This document shows positions 16,556-24,710 of a stretch of 64,000 nucleotides of DNA, one piece after another. The stretch's first letter is position 1. Each line of letters begins with the position of its first letter. Below the pieces are notes generated by a model, which had not been told where the DNA came from, did not search any database, and saw only the letters and a list, made by a program, of their open reading frames with translations. Source of the stretch: Curtobacterium sp. MR_MD2014 (GTDB lineage: Bacteria; Actinomycetota; Actinomycetes; Actinomycetales; Microbacteriaceae); NCBI RefSeq assembly GCF_000772085.1, contig NZ_CP009755.1:1798001-1862000 (forward strand). Reading direction: 5' to 3'. A program made the position numbers and the translations under genes.

Positions 16556-17269
16556 CTAGTGCCCCATCCCGAGACCGCCGTCGACCGGGATCACCGCACC
16601 CGAGACGTACCCGGCACCGTCGCTCGCCAGGAAGAGCGTGGCGTCGGCGACGTCGTCGACCGTGCCGTAGCGCGCCGCCGGGATCTGCTTCTTGAACTCG
16701 GCCTGCAGCTCCTCGGGCAGGGCTGCGGTCATGTCGGTCTGGATGAACCCCGGCGCGACGACGTTGGCCGTGATGCCGCGCGACCCGAGCTCGCGCGTGA
16801 TCGAGCGGGCCATGCCGACCAGGGCAGCCTTGGACGAGGCGTAGTTGACCTGACCGACCTGTCCGTAGGCGCCCACGACGCTCGACATGAGCACGATGCG
16901 GCCGAACTTCGCCTTCATCATCCCCTTGGTCGCGCGCTTGACGACCCGGAACGTGCCGGTCAGGTTCGTGTCGACGACGCTCGTGAAGTCCTCCTCGGAC
17001 ATGCGGAGCAGGAGCTGGTCGTTCGTGATGCCCGCGTTGGCGACGAGGACCTCGATCGGCCCGAGCTCGGCCTCGACCTGCGTGAAGGCCGCGTCGACCG
17101 AGGCGGAGTCGGTGATGTCCGCGGCGACGGTGAGCGCCCCCTCGGGTCCGCCCTGGCCGCTGCGGGAGGTCACGGCGACCCGGTGCCCGGCGGCGACGAA
17201 ACGCGCTGCGAGGGCGTGCCCGATGCCGCGGTTGCCGCCGGTGATGAGGACGGTACGGGGGGTGGTCAT
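16556..17269 (-). CDS. fabG: 3-oxoacyl-ACP reductase
   Basis: 237-residue SDR enzyme. The NADPH loop TGGNRGIG is at 10-17, NAG at 78-80, and the tetrad Asn102, Ser130, Tyr143 and Lys147 (YASSK) is complete. The C-terminal YVSGAVIPVDGGLGMGH matches FabG/MabA, which reduces 3-oxoacyl-ACP in fatty acid elongation. A ggag ribosome site lies 6 bases upstream of ATG 17269. The partner enoyl reductase, often adjacent, is not in the window. Distinction from other SDRs rests on overall similarity to FabG, which is strong. Confidence 0.9.
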   Translation of the reverse strand: MTTPRTVLITGGNRGIGHALAARFVAAGHRVAVTSRSGQGGPEGALTVAADITDSASVDAAFTQVEAELGPIEVLVANAGITNDQLLLRMSEEDFTSVVDTNLTGTFRVVKRATKGMMKAKFGRIVLMSSVVGAYGQVGQVNYASSKAALVGMARSITRELGSRGITANVVAPGFIQTDMTAALPEELQAEFKKQIPAARYGTVDDVADATLFLASDGAGYVSGAVIPVDGGLGMGH

Positions 17270-17415
17270 GATCGCTCCGTTCGAGTGGTGGTGACGCGGT
17301 GTCCGCCGACCTGACGGCCGAGCCGTGGGCCGCTGGACACGCCCGGACGAGCGTACCGGAGCCGTTCCCCGCAGCTGTCCCCCGCGCGGCGGGGCAACTG
17401 TCGGTGGTCCGGGCT

Positions 17416-17421
17416 TAGGCT
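17416..17421 (+). promoter_or_regulatory. -10 hexamer TAGGCT for the DUF3099-SURF1 operon
   Basis: TAGGCT about 28 bases upstream of ATG 17449, leaving a short leader with ggaag at 17436-17440. Confidence 0.5.
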
Positions 17422-17448
17422 TGACCCTGGCGAATGGAAGAACACCGT

Positions 17449-17925
17449 ATGAAGTCGACGCAGCGCCGGTTCCACGCGACGCACACCCACTCCGGGTCCA
17501 CGCAGAGCATCACGTCCCTGCCGGACTCCCCCGAGCTGGACCGGGCGCACCGCCTGTCCAAGTACGTCTGGCAGATGGGCGTGCGCGTGGTGTGCTTCAT
17601 CGGCGCCGTCCTCGTGTGGACGACCTGGCACACGTGGCTGGCGGTCATCCCGATCGTCCTCGCCGCGGTCATCCCGTGGGTCGCGGTCATCCTCGCCAAC
17701 GCCGGCAACCACGCCGAGAGCGACATCGTCGCCCCGGCCGGAGCCATCGAGCTCTACGACGCCGTCGACCCCCGCCTCCGCGAGCAGCAGGAGGACGCCC
17801 GGGCCGAGGCCTACCGTGCCGAGCAGGAACGCCTCCGCGAGCAGGCCCAGCACGCGCAGGAGGAGTGGCAGCGGAACGGCGACCGCTCCCGTGTGTGGTC
17901 CGCGAAGTCCCGGACGCGCCGCTGA
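17449..17925 (+). CDS. DUF3099 family membrane protein
   Basis: 158 residues. Two membrane helices at about 43-60 and 63-84, the DUF3099 hallmark, follow a polar N-terminus with THTHSGSTQSITSL. The C-terminal 60 residues are a charged, Gln/Glu/Arg-rich likely coiled coil in the cytoplasm. ATG 17449 is chosen because ggaag sits 8 bases upstream; ATG 17434 is an alternative. The function of the family is unknown. It heads a three-gene operon (TGATG and ATGA overlaps) with a small Cys/His protein and SURF1, which hints at a role near respiratory membrane assembly. Confidence 0.85.
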   Translation: MKSTQRRFHATHTHSGSTQSITSLPDSPELDRAHRLSKYVWQMGVRVVCFIGAVLVWTTWHTWLAVIPIVLAAVIPWVAVILANAGNHAESDIVAPAGAIELYDAVDPRLREQQEDARAEAYRAEQERLREQAQHAQEEWQRNGDRSRVWSAKSRTRR

Positions 17926-18233
17926 TGGGGGCGACGTTCGACCTCTTCACGGAGCCCGGCGCGACACCGGTCTGCTCCCGGGCCGGCTGCACGAACACCG
18001 CCGAGTGGCGGATCAACTGGCGGAACCCGCGCATCCACGCCGTCGACCGCGTGAAGATCTGGGCGGCCTGCGAGGAGCACTGCGACTTCCTCGCCGACTA
18101 CCTGCGCTCCCGCTCCTTCCCGGTCCGGGTGACCGGGATGCACGAGGACGTCGACAGCCTCGACGACGTCCGTGCGCGGGAGGACGCCCCGAAGAACGAC
18201 GTCGGGGTGCGCTCCAGCGGCACCGGACGATGA
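17925..18233 (+). CDS. Small Cys/His protein, possible zinc site
   Basis: 102 residues, family not firmly recognised; similar small proteins are conserved in actinobacteria. Cys17-x4-Cys22 and Cys49-x2-His52-Cys53 could bind a metal. The rest is polar with an acidic C-terminal tail. ATG 17925 shares one base with the DUF3099 stop (TGATG), and its own stop overlaps the SURF1 start (ATGA), so translation of all three is coupled. The neighbourhood suggests a role linked to cytochrome oxidase biogenesis, for example metal handling, but that is inference only. Confidence 0.8.
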   Translation: MGATFDLFTEPGATPVCSRAGCTNTAEWRINWRNPRIHAVDRVKIWAACEEHCDFLADYLRSRSFPVRVTGMHEDVDSLDDVRAREDAPKNDVGVRSSGTGR

Positions 18234-19189
18234 CGGACGAGTTCGACCCCAGCGCCCGCTACGGCCGGAAGCACGCCGCGAAGCTCCAGCGCGACGCCGC
18301 TCCCGGGTCCGTCCACGCGGACACCACCGACGGCCCGACGGTCGGCTGGCGGTTCGTCCGGAGCCGCCGCTGGCTCGGGTACTTCGCGATCGCCGTGGCC
18401 TTCGCGATCATCTGCACGCTCTTCGGGATGTGGCAGTGGGACCGGCGCAACGAGGCCGTCCGGCAGAACGAGCAGATCGCGCAGAACTACGACCACACGC
18501 CCGTGCCGCTCGACCAGGCGCTCCCCCGGGCCTCGTCCTGGACCGACGACCAGCAGTGGCTCCGGGTCGAGGTCACCGGCCGGTACGACGTCGACGACCA
18601 GCTCCTCGTCCGCAACCGCGTGCACAACGGCCAGCCCGGGTTCGAGGTCCTCACGCCGCTCGTCACCGCCGACGGTCGCGCGTTCGTCGTCGACCGCGGG
18701 TGGGTGCCGACCGGCAACCGGCAGGACGCGCCGGACAGCGTCCCCGCTCCGCCGAGCGGACAGGTGACGGTGATCGCACGCCTGCAGCAGAGCGAGCCGC
18801 GCATCCCCGGCCGCACCGACCCCTCGCACACCGACCAGGTGCAGTCGGTGACGCTCGCCGACGTCGCGGGCAAGGTCGACGCCCCGATCTGGACGGGCGC
18901 GTACGGCCAGCTCGCCTCCGAGTCCCCCGCTCCTGCGGAGGCCCGGCCCCTCGGGTGGGACCGACCGTCCGCGGACACCGGTCTGCACCTCAGCTACTTC
19001 ATCCAGTGGTTCCTCTTCGCCGCCGGAGGATTCGGCTTCCTGGCCTACGTGATGGTGCAGGAGTACCGGAACCTCAACCAGGACGACCCCGAGGAGCGCG
19101 AGCGTGCCCTCGAACGGCAGCGGCGGAAGGACGCCAAGCCGAGGTCCGACGACGAGGTCGAGGACGAGCTGCTCGGCGCGCACCGCTGA
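18230..19189 (+). CDS. SURF1 family cytochrome oxidase assembly protein
   Basis: 319 residues. Architecture matches SURF1: an N-terminal membrane helix (about 48-68, YFAIAVAFAIICTLFG) followed by WQWDRRNEA, a large extracytoplasmic domain, and a second helix (about 262-282). SURF1/Shy1 proteins help insert heme A into heme-copper oxidases. The typical GWVP segment (RGWVPTGNRQ) is present. A charged C-terminal tail lies in the cytoplasm. It is the last gene of the DUF3099 operon; ctaA and ctaB, which make heme A, are 7-10 kb away. Confidence 0.92.
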   Translation: MTDEFDPSARYGRKHAAKLQRDAAPGSVHADTTDGPTVGWRFVRSRRWLGYFAIAVAFAIICTLFGMWQWDRRNEAVRQNEQIAQNYDHTPVPLDQALPRASSWTDDQQWLRVEVTGRYDVDDQLLVRNRVHNGQPGFEVLTPLVTADGRAFVVDRGWVPTGNRQDAPDSVPAPPSGQVTVIARLQQSEPRIPGRTDPSHTDQVQSVTLADVAGKVDAPIWTGAYGQLASESPAPAEARPLGWDRPSADTGLHLSYFIQWFLFAAGGFGFLAYVMVQEYRNLNQDDPEERERALERQRRKDAKPRSDDEVEDELLGAHR

Positions 19190-19205
19190 CGGATCGCGAC
19201 CCCGG

Positions 19206-19248
19206 GACGGACGGGAGGCGCGGTGCCGGCCGGCACCGTCCTCCCTCG
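19206..19248. repeat. Interspersed palindrome family, copy 2 (decayed)
   Basis: Left arm gacggacgggaggcg is intact, the centre cggtgccggccggcaccg (19221-19238) is a perfect palindrome, and the right arm is degenerate. Sits between the convergent SURF1 and ABC-F genes. Confidence 0.8.
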
Positions 19249-19323
19249 CAGGCTCGGTCGGCGCGCCCCGCGCAACGCTCCGCGTTGCCGTCGAGCGGTG
19301 CGCGCCCGTCCGTCAGGGGGTCG

Positions 19324-20922
19324 CTACGCCAGCTCGATGAGCTCCGCGTAGTCCTTGTTCCAGTGGTCCTCGGTACCGTCCGGCAGCAGCAGCACCCGCT
19401 CGGGGTTGAGCGCGTCGACCGCACCGGCGTCGTGGGACACGAGCACCACGGCGCCCTCGAAGCCGGCCAGCGCGTTGAGGATCTCCTCGCGCGACGCCGG
19501 GTCGAGGTTGTTCGTGGGCTCGTCGAGCAGCAGCACGTTCGCGCCCGACACGACGATCATCGCGAGCGACAGCCGGGTCTTCTCACCACCGGACAGGACG
19601 CCGGCCTTCTTGTAGCCGTCGTCGCCGGTGAACAGGAACGAACCGAGCACACGACGGGCCTCGGTCTCGTTGAGGTCCGTCGACGCCGACACCATGTTCT
19701 CGATCACCGTGCGGTTCACGTCGATGTTCTCGTGCTCCTGCGCGTAGTACCCGATCCGCAGGCCGTGCCCGGGCAGGATCTCGCCCGTGTCCGGTCGGTC
19801 CGCACCCGCCAGGATCCGGAGCAGCGTCGTCTTGCCCGCACCGTTGAACCCGAGGATGACCACGCGCGACCCACGGTCGATCGCCAGGTCCACTCCGGCG
19901 AAGATCTCGAGCGAGCCGTACGACTTCGACAGCCCCTCGGCCATCAGCGGAGTGCGACCGCACGGTGCCGGCGTGGGGAAACGGATCTTCGCGACGCGGT
20001 CGGCGACGCGCTCGTCCTCCAGTCCGGCGAGCAGCTTGTCCGCGCGCGCGACCATCTGGTGCGCAGCGGCAGCCTTCGATGCCTTCGCGCCGAAGCGGGC
20101 GGCCTGGTCCTTCAGGGTCGCAGCCTTCTTCTCGGCGCCGGCGCGCTCCTTGCGGCGGCGCTCCTCGTCGGCCACGCGCTGCCGCTGGTAGAGCTTCCAC
20201 CCCATGTTGTAGACGTCGATGGTCTGACGGTTCGCGTCGAGGTAGAAGACGCGGTTGACGACCTCGTCCACCAGCTCCACGTCGTGGGAGATGATGATGA
20301 CGCCGCCGGGGTAGGTCTTCAGGTGCTCGCGGAGCCACACCACGGAGTCGGCGTCGAGGTGGTTCGTCGGCTCGTCGAGGATCATCGTCTCGGCGTCCGA
20401 GAACAGGATGCGGGCGAGTTCGATGCGCCGCCGCTGGCCACCCGACAGCGTCTTCAGCTGCTGGTCGAGGATGCGGTCCGGCAGCTTGAGGTTCGATGCG
20501 ATCGACGCCGCTTCGGCCTCGGCGGCGTACCCGCCGAGCGCGTTGAACTGGTCGTCGAGCCGGCTGTACCGCCGCATGGCCTTCTCGGCCACGTCGGCGT
20601 CGTCGCTCGCCATGTCCAGCGTCGCCTGACGGATGCCCTCGACGAGCTCGCCGAGACCACGGGCGTCGAGGATGCGCTTGCGCGCGGTGTCCTCGGGGTT
20701 GCCCGAGCGCGGGTCCTGCGGCAGGTAGCCGATCTCCCCCGAGCGCTCGATCTTGCCGTCGGTCGGCTGCGACTCACCGGCGAGGGCCTTCGTCATCGTG
20801 GTCTTGCCGGCGCCGTTGCGCCCGACGAGCCCGATCTTGTCACCCTTCTCGACGCGGAAGGACACGTGCTCCATGAGGAGGCGAGCGCCTACGCGGATCT
20901 CGAGGTCGTGCACGGCAAGCAC
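19324..20922 (-). CDS. ABC-F family ATP-binding protein
   Basis: 532 residues with two ABC domains and no membrane segments. Walker A motifs are GRNGAGKTT (near 34) and GFNGAGKTT (near 350); both signatures (LSGGQRRR, LSGGEKTR) and Walker B DEPTNHLD and DEPTNNLD are intact. A charged linker (about 240-310) joins them, as in ABC-F ribosome-binding translation factors. The exact subfamily (EttA, Uup, resistance factor) is not assignable here. GTG start at 20922 without an obvious ribosome site. Divergent from bioY over a 116-bp gap. Confidence 0.9.
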   Translation of the reverse strand: MLAVHDLEIRVGARLLMEHVSFRVEKGDKIGLVGRNGAGKTTMTKALAGESQPTDGKIERSGEIGYLPQDPRSGNPEDTARKRILDARGLGELVEGIRQATLDMASDDADVAEKAMRRYSRLDDQFNALGGYAAEAEAASIASNLKLPDRILDQQLKTLSGGQRRRIELARILFSDAETMILDEPTNHLDADSVVWLREHLKTYPGGVIIISHDVELVDEVVNRVFYLDANRQTIDVYNMGWKLYQRQRVADEERRRKERAGAEKKAATLKDQAARFGAKASKAAAAHQMVARADKLLAGLEDERVADRVAKIRFPTPAPCGRTPLMAEGLSKSYGSLEIFAGVDLAIDRGSRVVILGFNGAGKTTLLRILAGADRPDTGEILPGHGLRIGYYAQEHENIDVNRTVIENMVSASTDLNETEARRVLGSFLFTGDDGYKKAGVLSGGEKTRLSLAMIVVSGANVLLLDEPTNNLDPASREEILNALAGFEGAVVLVSHDAGAVDALNPERVLLLPDGTEDHWNKDYAELIELA

Positions 20923-20980
20923 AGGAGGACGTCCAATCAGTTGGTGATGTGCACAACGACGTGTGCGGGAGGTGCACCGC

Positions 20981-20986
20981 TACGCT
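20981..20986 (+). promoter_or_regulatory. Possible -10 hexamer TACGCT for bioY
   Basis: TACGCT about 50 bases before ATG 21039. An 8-bp palindrome tgtgcaca at 20948-20955 lies upstream and might be an operator. Confidence 0.35.
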
Positions 20987-21038
20987 GACGGGACCGATGG
21001 TCCTCGAACGGGACCAGCAGTCCATTCTAGGAGAATCC

Positions 21039-21638
21039 ATGACGAACGCCACCGGGTTCGCTCGCCGCGCAGTCCTCGCCGACCGTCTTCGCACCTCGGG
21101 GCTCGCCACCGACGCCGCCCTGGTCGCCGGCGGCGCGCTGTTCACCGCCGCGATGGCACAGCTCCAGGTGCCGATGTGGCCGGTCCCGATCACCGGGCAG
21201 ACCCTGGCCGTCGTGCTCGTCGGCGCCACGCTCGGCGCCCGACGCGGCATGCTGTCGCTGCTCGTCTACGCCGTTGCGGGCCTCGCGGGTGCACCGTTCT
21301 TCGCCGAGTTCTCCGGTGGTCTCGCAGCCCTGGCCTCGCCGAGCTTCGGCTACGTCATCGGCTTCGTGCCGGCCGCCGGCCTGGTCGGCTGGCTCGCCCG
21401 CCGGAACTGGGACCGGAAGGTCGGGCGTGCCACGGTCGCGATGCTCCTGGCGACCGCCGTCCCCTTCGTCACGGGCCTGCCCTGGCTCGCGGTGGTGCTC
21501 GGTCAGCTCGGCGCGCCGAACGACCTCCAGTCGGTGCTCGCCGCCGGCCTCTACCCGTTCATCGTCGGTGGCGTCGCCAAGGCCCTCATCGCCGCCGGTG
21601 TCCTGCCTCTGGCGTGGAAGCTGGTCGGCCGCCGCTGA
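21039..21638 (+). CDS. bioY: Biotin transporter substrate-binding subunit BioY
   Basis: 199 residues, six predicted membrane helices. The conserved PMWPVPITGQTLAVVLVG segment and LLVYAVAGLAGAPFFA identify the BioY S component of an ECF transporter. BioM/BioN are not adjacent, so it may use a shared ECF module or act alone, both known for the family. Start ATG 21039 is chosen for the aggaga site 5 bases upstream. A strong terminator hairpin follows. Possible regulation by biotin could not be read from the sequence. Confidence 0.94.
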   Translation: MTNATGFARRAVLADRLRTSGLATDAALVAGGALFTAAMAQLQVPMWPVPITGQTLAVVLVGATLGARRGMLSLLVYAVAGLAGAPFFAEFSGGLAALASPSFGYVIGFVPAAGLVGWLARRNWDRKVGRATVAMLLATAVPFVTGLPWLAVVLGQLGAPNDLQSVLAAGLYPFIVGGVAKALIAAGVLPLAWKLVGRR

Positions 21639-21651
21639 CGCACCCGCACGA

Positions 21652-21687
21652 CGACGGGCCCCGCACCTGCTGGTGCGGGGCCCGTCG
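21652..21687 (+). terminator. Terminator of bioY
   Basis: Perfect 16-bp stem cgacgggccccgcacc with tgct loop, 14 bases past the bioY stop. Confidence 0.88.
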
Positions 21688-21831
21688 CTGTTCCGACCCG
21701 GGCTGCTGTCTCCCGACGCGAGCGAGCACGACACGCCGCGCGACGATCGCCGGGCGGGCGATGGGCGTCGCGGGGACCGGTCGAACGTGACGGATCGTGC
21801 GCACTCGGCGTGGCGGGCGCACCGCACCGAC

Positions 21832-21879
21832 GACGGACGGGAGGCGCGGTGCCAGCTGGCACCGCGCCTCCCGTCCGTC
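21832..21879. repeat. Interspersed palindrome family, perfect 48-bp copy
   Basis: Two 24-base arms (21832-21855 and 21856-21879) pair without a single mismatch, centre ccagctgg. Between bioY and the minus-strand SufT-like gene. The best copy of the family. Confidence 0.97.
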
Positions 21880-21890
21880 TGTCGTGGCGG

Positions 21891-22220
21891 CTAGATCGAG
21901 AAACCGAGCGCGCGCATCATCTCGCGTCCGTCGTCGGTGATCCGCTCCGGACCCCACGGCGGCATCCACACCCAGTTGATGCGGAACGCGTCGACGATGC
22001 CGTCGAGCGCGTTGGCGGTGTCGCCCTCGATGACGTCGGTCAGCGGGCAGCCCGCGCTCGTCAGCGTCATGCTGATCACGAGGGCGTTCGCCTCGTCGTC
22101 CATCGCGAGGTCGTAGATGAGGCCGAGGTCGACGATGTTGACGCCGAGCTCCGGGTCCTGGACCTCCTTGAGGCCCTCGACGACCTCGTCGAACTTCTCC
22201 GGGGAGAGTGCGGTGATCAT
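21891..22220 (-). CDS. sufT: SufT-like metal-sulfur cluster assembly factor (DUF59/MIP18)
   Basis: 109 residues, a MIP18/DUF59 domain. Family motifs VQDPELGVNIVDLGLIYD and the conserved Cys in TSAGCPLTD are present. Such proteins help mature Fe-S proteins or transfer clusters. ATG 22220 shares one base with the sufC stop (TGATG on the minus strand), making it the last gene of the suf operon. The perfect 48-bp palindrome 12 bases past its stop probably ends the operon transcript. Confidence 0.88.
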   Translation of the reverse strand: MITALSPEKFDEVVEGLKEVQDPELGVNIVDLGLIYDLAMDDEANALVISMTLTSAGCPLTDVIEGDTANALDGIVDAFRINWVWMPPWGPERITDDGREMMRALGFSI

Positions 22221-22987
22221 CAGTTGCCCGCCGCTGCGGCCTGCACGTAGCGGTCGTAGCCCTCGTTCTCGAGGCGCTCGGCCAGCTCCGGACCACCCTG
22301 CTCGGCGACCTTGCCCGCGACGAACACGTGGACGAAGTCCGGCTTGATGTAGCGGAGGATGCGCGTGTAGTGCGTGATCAGCAGGACGCCGAGGCCGGTC
22401 GCTGCCTTCGCGCGGTTGACGCCCTCGGACACGATCTTCAGCGCGTCGACGTCGAGGCCGGAGTCGGTCTCGTCGAGCACGGCGAACTTCGGCTTGAGGA
22501 GCTCGAGCTGCATGATCTCGTGGCGCTTCTTCTCGCCGCCGGAGAAGCCCTCGTTGACGTTGCGCTCGGCGAACGACGAGTCCATCTTGAGGTCGGCCAT
22601 CGACTGGCGCAGGTCCTTGACCCACCCACGGAGTGCGGGGGCCTCGCCGTCGATCGCGGTCTTCGCGGTACGGAGGAAGTTCGACACCGTGACGCCGGGG
22701 ATCTCGACCGGGTACTGCATCGCGAGGAACATGCCGGCGCGGGCGCGCTCGTCGACGCTCATCGCGAGGACGTCCTCGCCGTCGAGCGTGATCGAGCCGC
22801 CGGTGACGTTGTAGCGCGGGTGACCGGCGATCGTGTAAGCCAGGGTGGACTTGCCGGAGCCGTTCGGCCCCATGATCGCGTGGATCTCGCCCTCGTTGAT
22901 GGTGAGGTCGACGCCCTTCAGGATCTCCTTGGTGCCCTGGTCGGTGTCGATCGAGACCTGCAGGTCGCGGATTTCGAGAGTGGACAT
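22220..22987 (-). CDS. sufC: Fe-S cluster assembly ATPase SufC
   Basis: 255 residues, ABC ATPase of the SUF complex. Walker A GPNGSGKST, signature FSGGEKKR and Walker B AVLDETDSGLD, the Glu-Thr-Asp variant typical of SufC, are seen. SufC pairs with SufB and SufD in the scaffold that builds Fe-S clusters in the cytoplasm. A gaaggaa ribosome site precedes ATG 22987. Its own gene is separated from sufD by a Rieske ferredoxin gene and a 62-bp gap. Confidence 0.97.
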   Translation of the reverse strand: MSTLEIRDLQVSIDTDQGTKEILKGVDLTINEGEIHAIMGPNGSGKSTLAYTIAGHPRYNVTGGSITLDGEDVLAMSVDERARAGMFLAMQYPVEIPGVTVSNFLRTAKTAIDGEAPALRGWVKDLRQSMADLKMDSSFAERNVNEGFSGGEKKRHEIMQLELLKPKFAVLDETDSGLDVDALKIVSEGVNRAKAATGLGVLLITHYTRILRYIKPDFVHVFVAGKVAEQGGPELAERLENEGYDRYVQAAAAGN

Positions 22988-23049
22988 TGCGTTCCTTCGG
23001 TTACAGCTGCTGTGCGGCGTCAGCCGCGCGGGAAGAGTGGTGGTGTCGC

Positions 23050-23376
23050 TCAGTCGACGGGGACCGGGTCGTGCACGTCGACGTAGACGTCGCCGTCACG
23101 GACCTCGACCCGGAAGACCGGCACCGGCTCGTACGCCGGGAAGTTCTGCGGCTTGCCGGTGGCCAGCGAGAAGCGCGACCCGTGGGCCCAGCACTCGAGT
23201 GTGTCGCCCTCGACGAAGCCCTCGGCCAGGGAGATGTCCCCGTGCGTGCAGGTGTCGCCGATCGCGTGCACGGCCCCGGCCGAGTCCTTCACGATCGCCA
23301 CGGCGGTGCCGTCCACGACGACGCGCATCGGGCTGTCGACGGCGATCTCCGACTCGGCGCAGACCTTCTCGGCCAT
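23050..23376 (-). CDS. Rieske-type [2Fe-2S] ferredoxin
   Basis: 108 residues, a single soluble Rieske domain. The cluster ligands are Cys43-x-His45 (DTCTHGDISL) and Cys62-x2-His65 (LECWAHGSRF). Related small ferredoxins serve aromatic-ring dioxygenases, but here the gene is embedded between sufD and sufC, with its ATG sharing one base with the sufD stop (TGATG). It may donate electrons in cluster assembly, or be co-expressed because it needs a cluster. No oxygenase genes are near. Confidence 0.92.
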   Translation of the reverse strand: MAEKVCAESEIAVDSPMRVVVDGTAVAIVKDSAGAVHAIGDTCTHGDISLAEGFVEGDTLECWAHGSRFSLATGKPQNFPAYEPVPVFRVEVRDGDVYVDVHDPVPVD

Positions 23377-24710
23377 CAGGCGTCCGCCTGCTCGGCCTCG
23401 GGCTCCGCAGCGGCGACCGCGGTCCGGCCGTCGGCGAGCTCCTGCTCGACCGCGGCGATCAGGCGCTCCTCGAGCTCGGGCGCGCCGATCTTCTGGATGA
23501 CCTCGACCAGGAAGCCGAGCACGACGAGGCGCCGGGCTTCCTCCTCGGGGATGCCACGGGCCTGCAGGTAGAAGAGCTGCTCGTCGTCGAAGCGACCGGT
23601 CGCACTGGCGTGCCCGGCCCCCTCGATGTTGCCCGTCTCGATCTCGAGGTTCGGGATGCTGTCCGCGCGCGTGCCGTCGGTGAGCACCAGGTTGCGGTTC
23701 TGCTCGTACGAGTCGGTGCCGTCGCCGGCGCGCCCGATCAGCACGTCGCCGATCCAGACCGTGTGCGCACCCTCCCCCTGTAGCGCGCCCTTGTAGTTGA
23801 CGCGGCCACGGGTGTTCGGGGCGTCGTGGTTCACGTACACCTGCTGCTCGATGTACTGGCCGGCGTCGGCGAAGTACACGCCGTACATCTCGGTGTCCGC
23901 ACCCTGCGCCCCGAGGTGCGTCGAGGGGTTCACGCGGACGACGTCGCCGCCGAGCGAGACCACGACGTGCTTGAGGAAGGCGTCGCGACCGACCTCGGCG
24001 AACTGCGTCGACACGTGCACCGCGTCGTCGTCCCAGTCCTGCAGGCTGACCACCGTGAGCCGTGCGCCGTCACGGACGACGATCTCGACGTTCTCGCTGA
24101 GGAGCGCCGACCCGCGGTTGTCGATGACGACGATGCCCTGGGCGTGCTGCTCGGCCGTGATGACCGTGTGCGCCGCGCGGGCCTGCGTGCCGAAGTCCGA
24201 GCGGGTGATCGAGATCGACTCGTGCGCCTCGGTCGCCTTGACGGTGACCTTCAGCACCGCGTCGCGGGCGGTCCAGGCCGCCGCGGCCGCGCGGTCCTCG
24301 GGCAGGCCGGCGGTGCCGACGACCGGGTCGTCGCTGCGACCCCACTCGACGTCGGCCCCCTCGGTCTGGCGGGCCAGGAACGGGTAGGCGGAGCCGTCGA
24401 GGCCACCCTCGAGCAACGGCTGGAGCTTCGCGAGCGGCGCGAACTTCCAGTTGACCTCGCGGCCGGTCACCGGCGGGAACGCGTCGAGGTCACCGGACTG
24501 CGGCCGCTCGGACCGGGTCTGGACCGGGACCTTCGCGTCCCAGCCGCCGTCGGAGTGCGCGCGGGCACCGTGCTGGTCGGTGCCCTGCGTGCTGCGTGCG
24601 GACGGAGCCTGCTGGCCCTGTGCGACGGCCGAGGGCTCGACCGGCTGGTCGATGCGCGGTGCGGGGGTGGCCCCGTCGGTGGGTGTCGGGTTGGTGCTGG
24701 TGTTCGACAT
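23376..24710 (-). CDS. sufD: Fe-S cluster assembly protein SufD
   Basis: 444 residues. The SufBD core beta-helix and C-terminal helical domain are visible: EIETGNIEGAGHASATGRFD, followed by DEQLFYLQARGIPEEEARRL, the family hallmark. SufD pairs with SufB and SufC. The first 75 residues are low-complexity and Gln/Pro/Ala-rich. ATG 24710 directly abuts the sufB stop. It overlaps the downstream Rieske gene by one base. Confidence 0.96.
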   Translation of the reverse strand: MSNTSTNPTPTDGATPAPRIDQPVEPSAVAQGQQAPSARSTQGTDQHGARAHSDGGWDAKVPVQTRSERPQSGDLDAFPPVTGREVNWKFAPLAKLQPLLEGGLDGSAYPFLARQTEGADVEWGRSDDPVVGTAGLPEDRAAAAAWTARDAVLKVTVKATEAHESISITRSDFGTQARAAHTVITAEQHAQGIVVIDNRGSALLSENVEIVVRDGARLTVVSLQDWDDDAVHVSTQFAEVGRDAFLKHVVVSLGGDVVRVNPSTHLGAQGADTEMYGVYFADAGQYIEQQVYVNHDAPNTRGRVNYKGALQGEGAHTVWIGDVLIGRAGDGTDSYEQNRNLVLTDGTRADSIPNLEIETGNIEGAGHASATGRFDDEQLFYLQARGIPEEEARRLVVLGFLVEVIQKIGAPELEERLIAAVEQELADGRTAVAAAEPEAEQADA

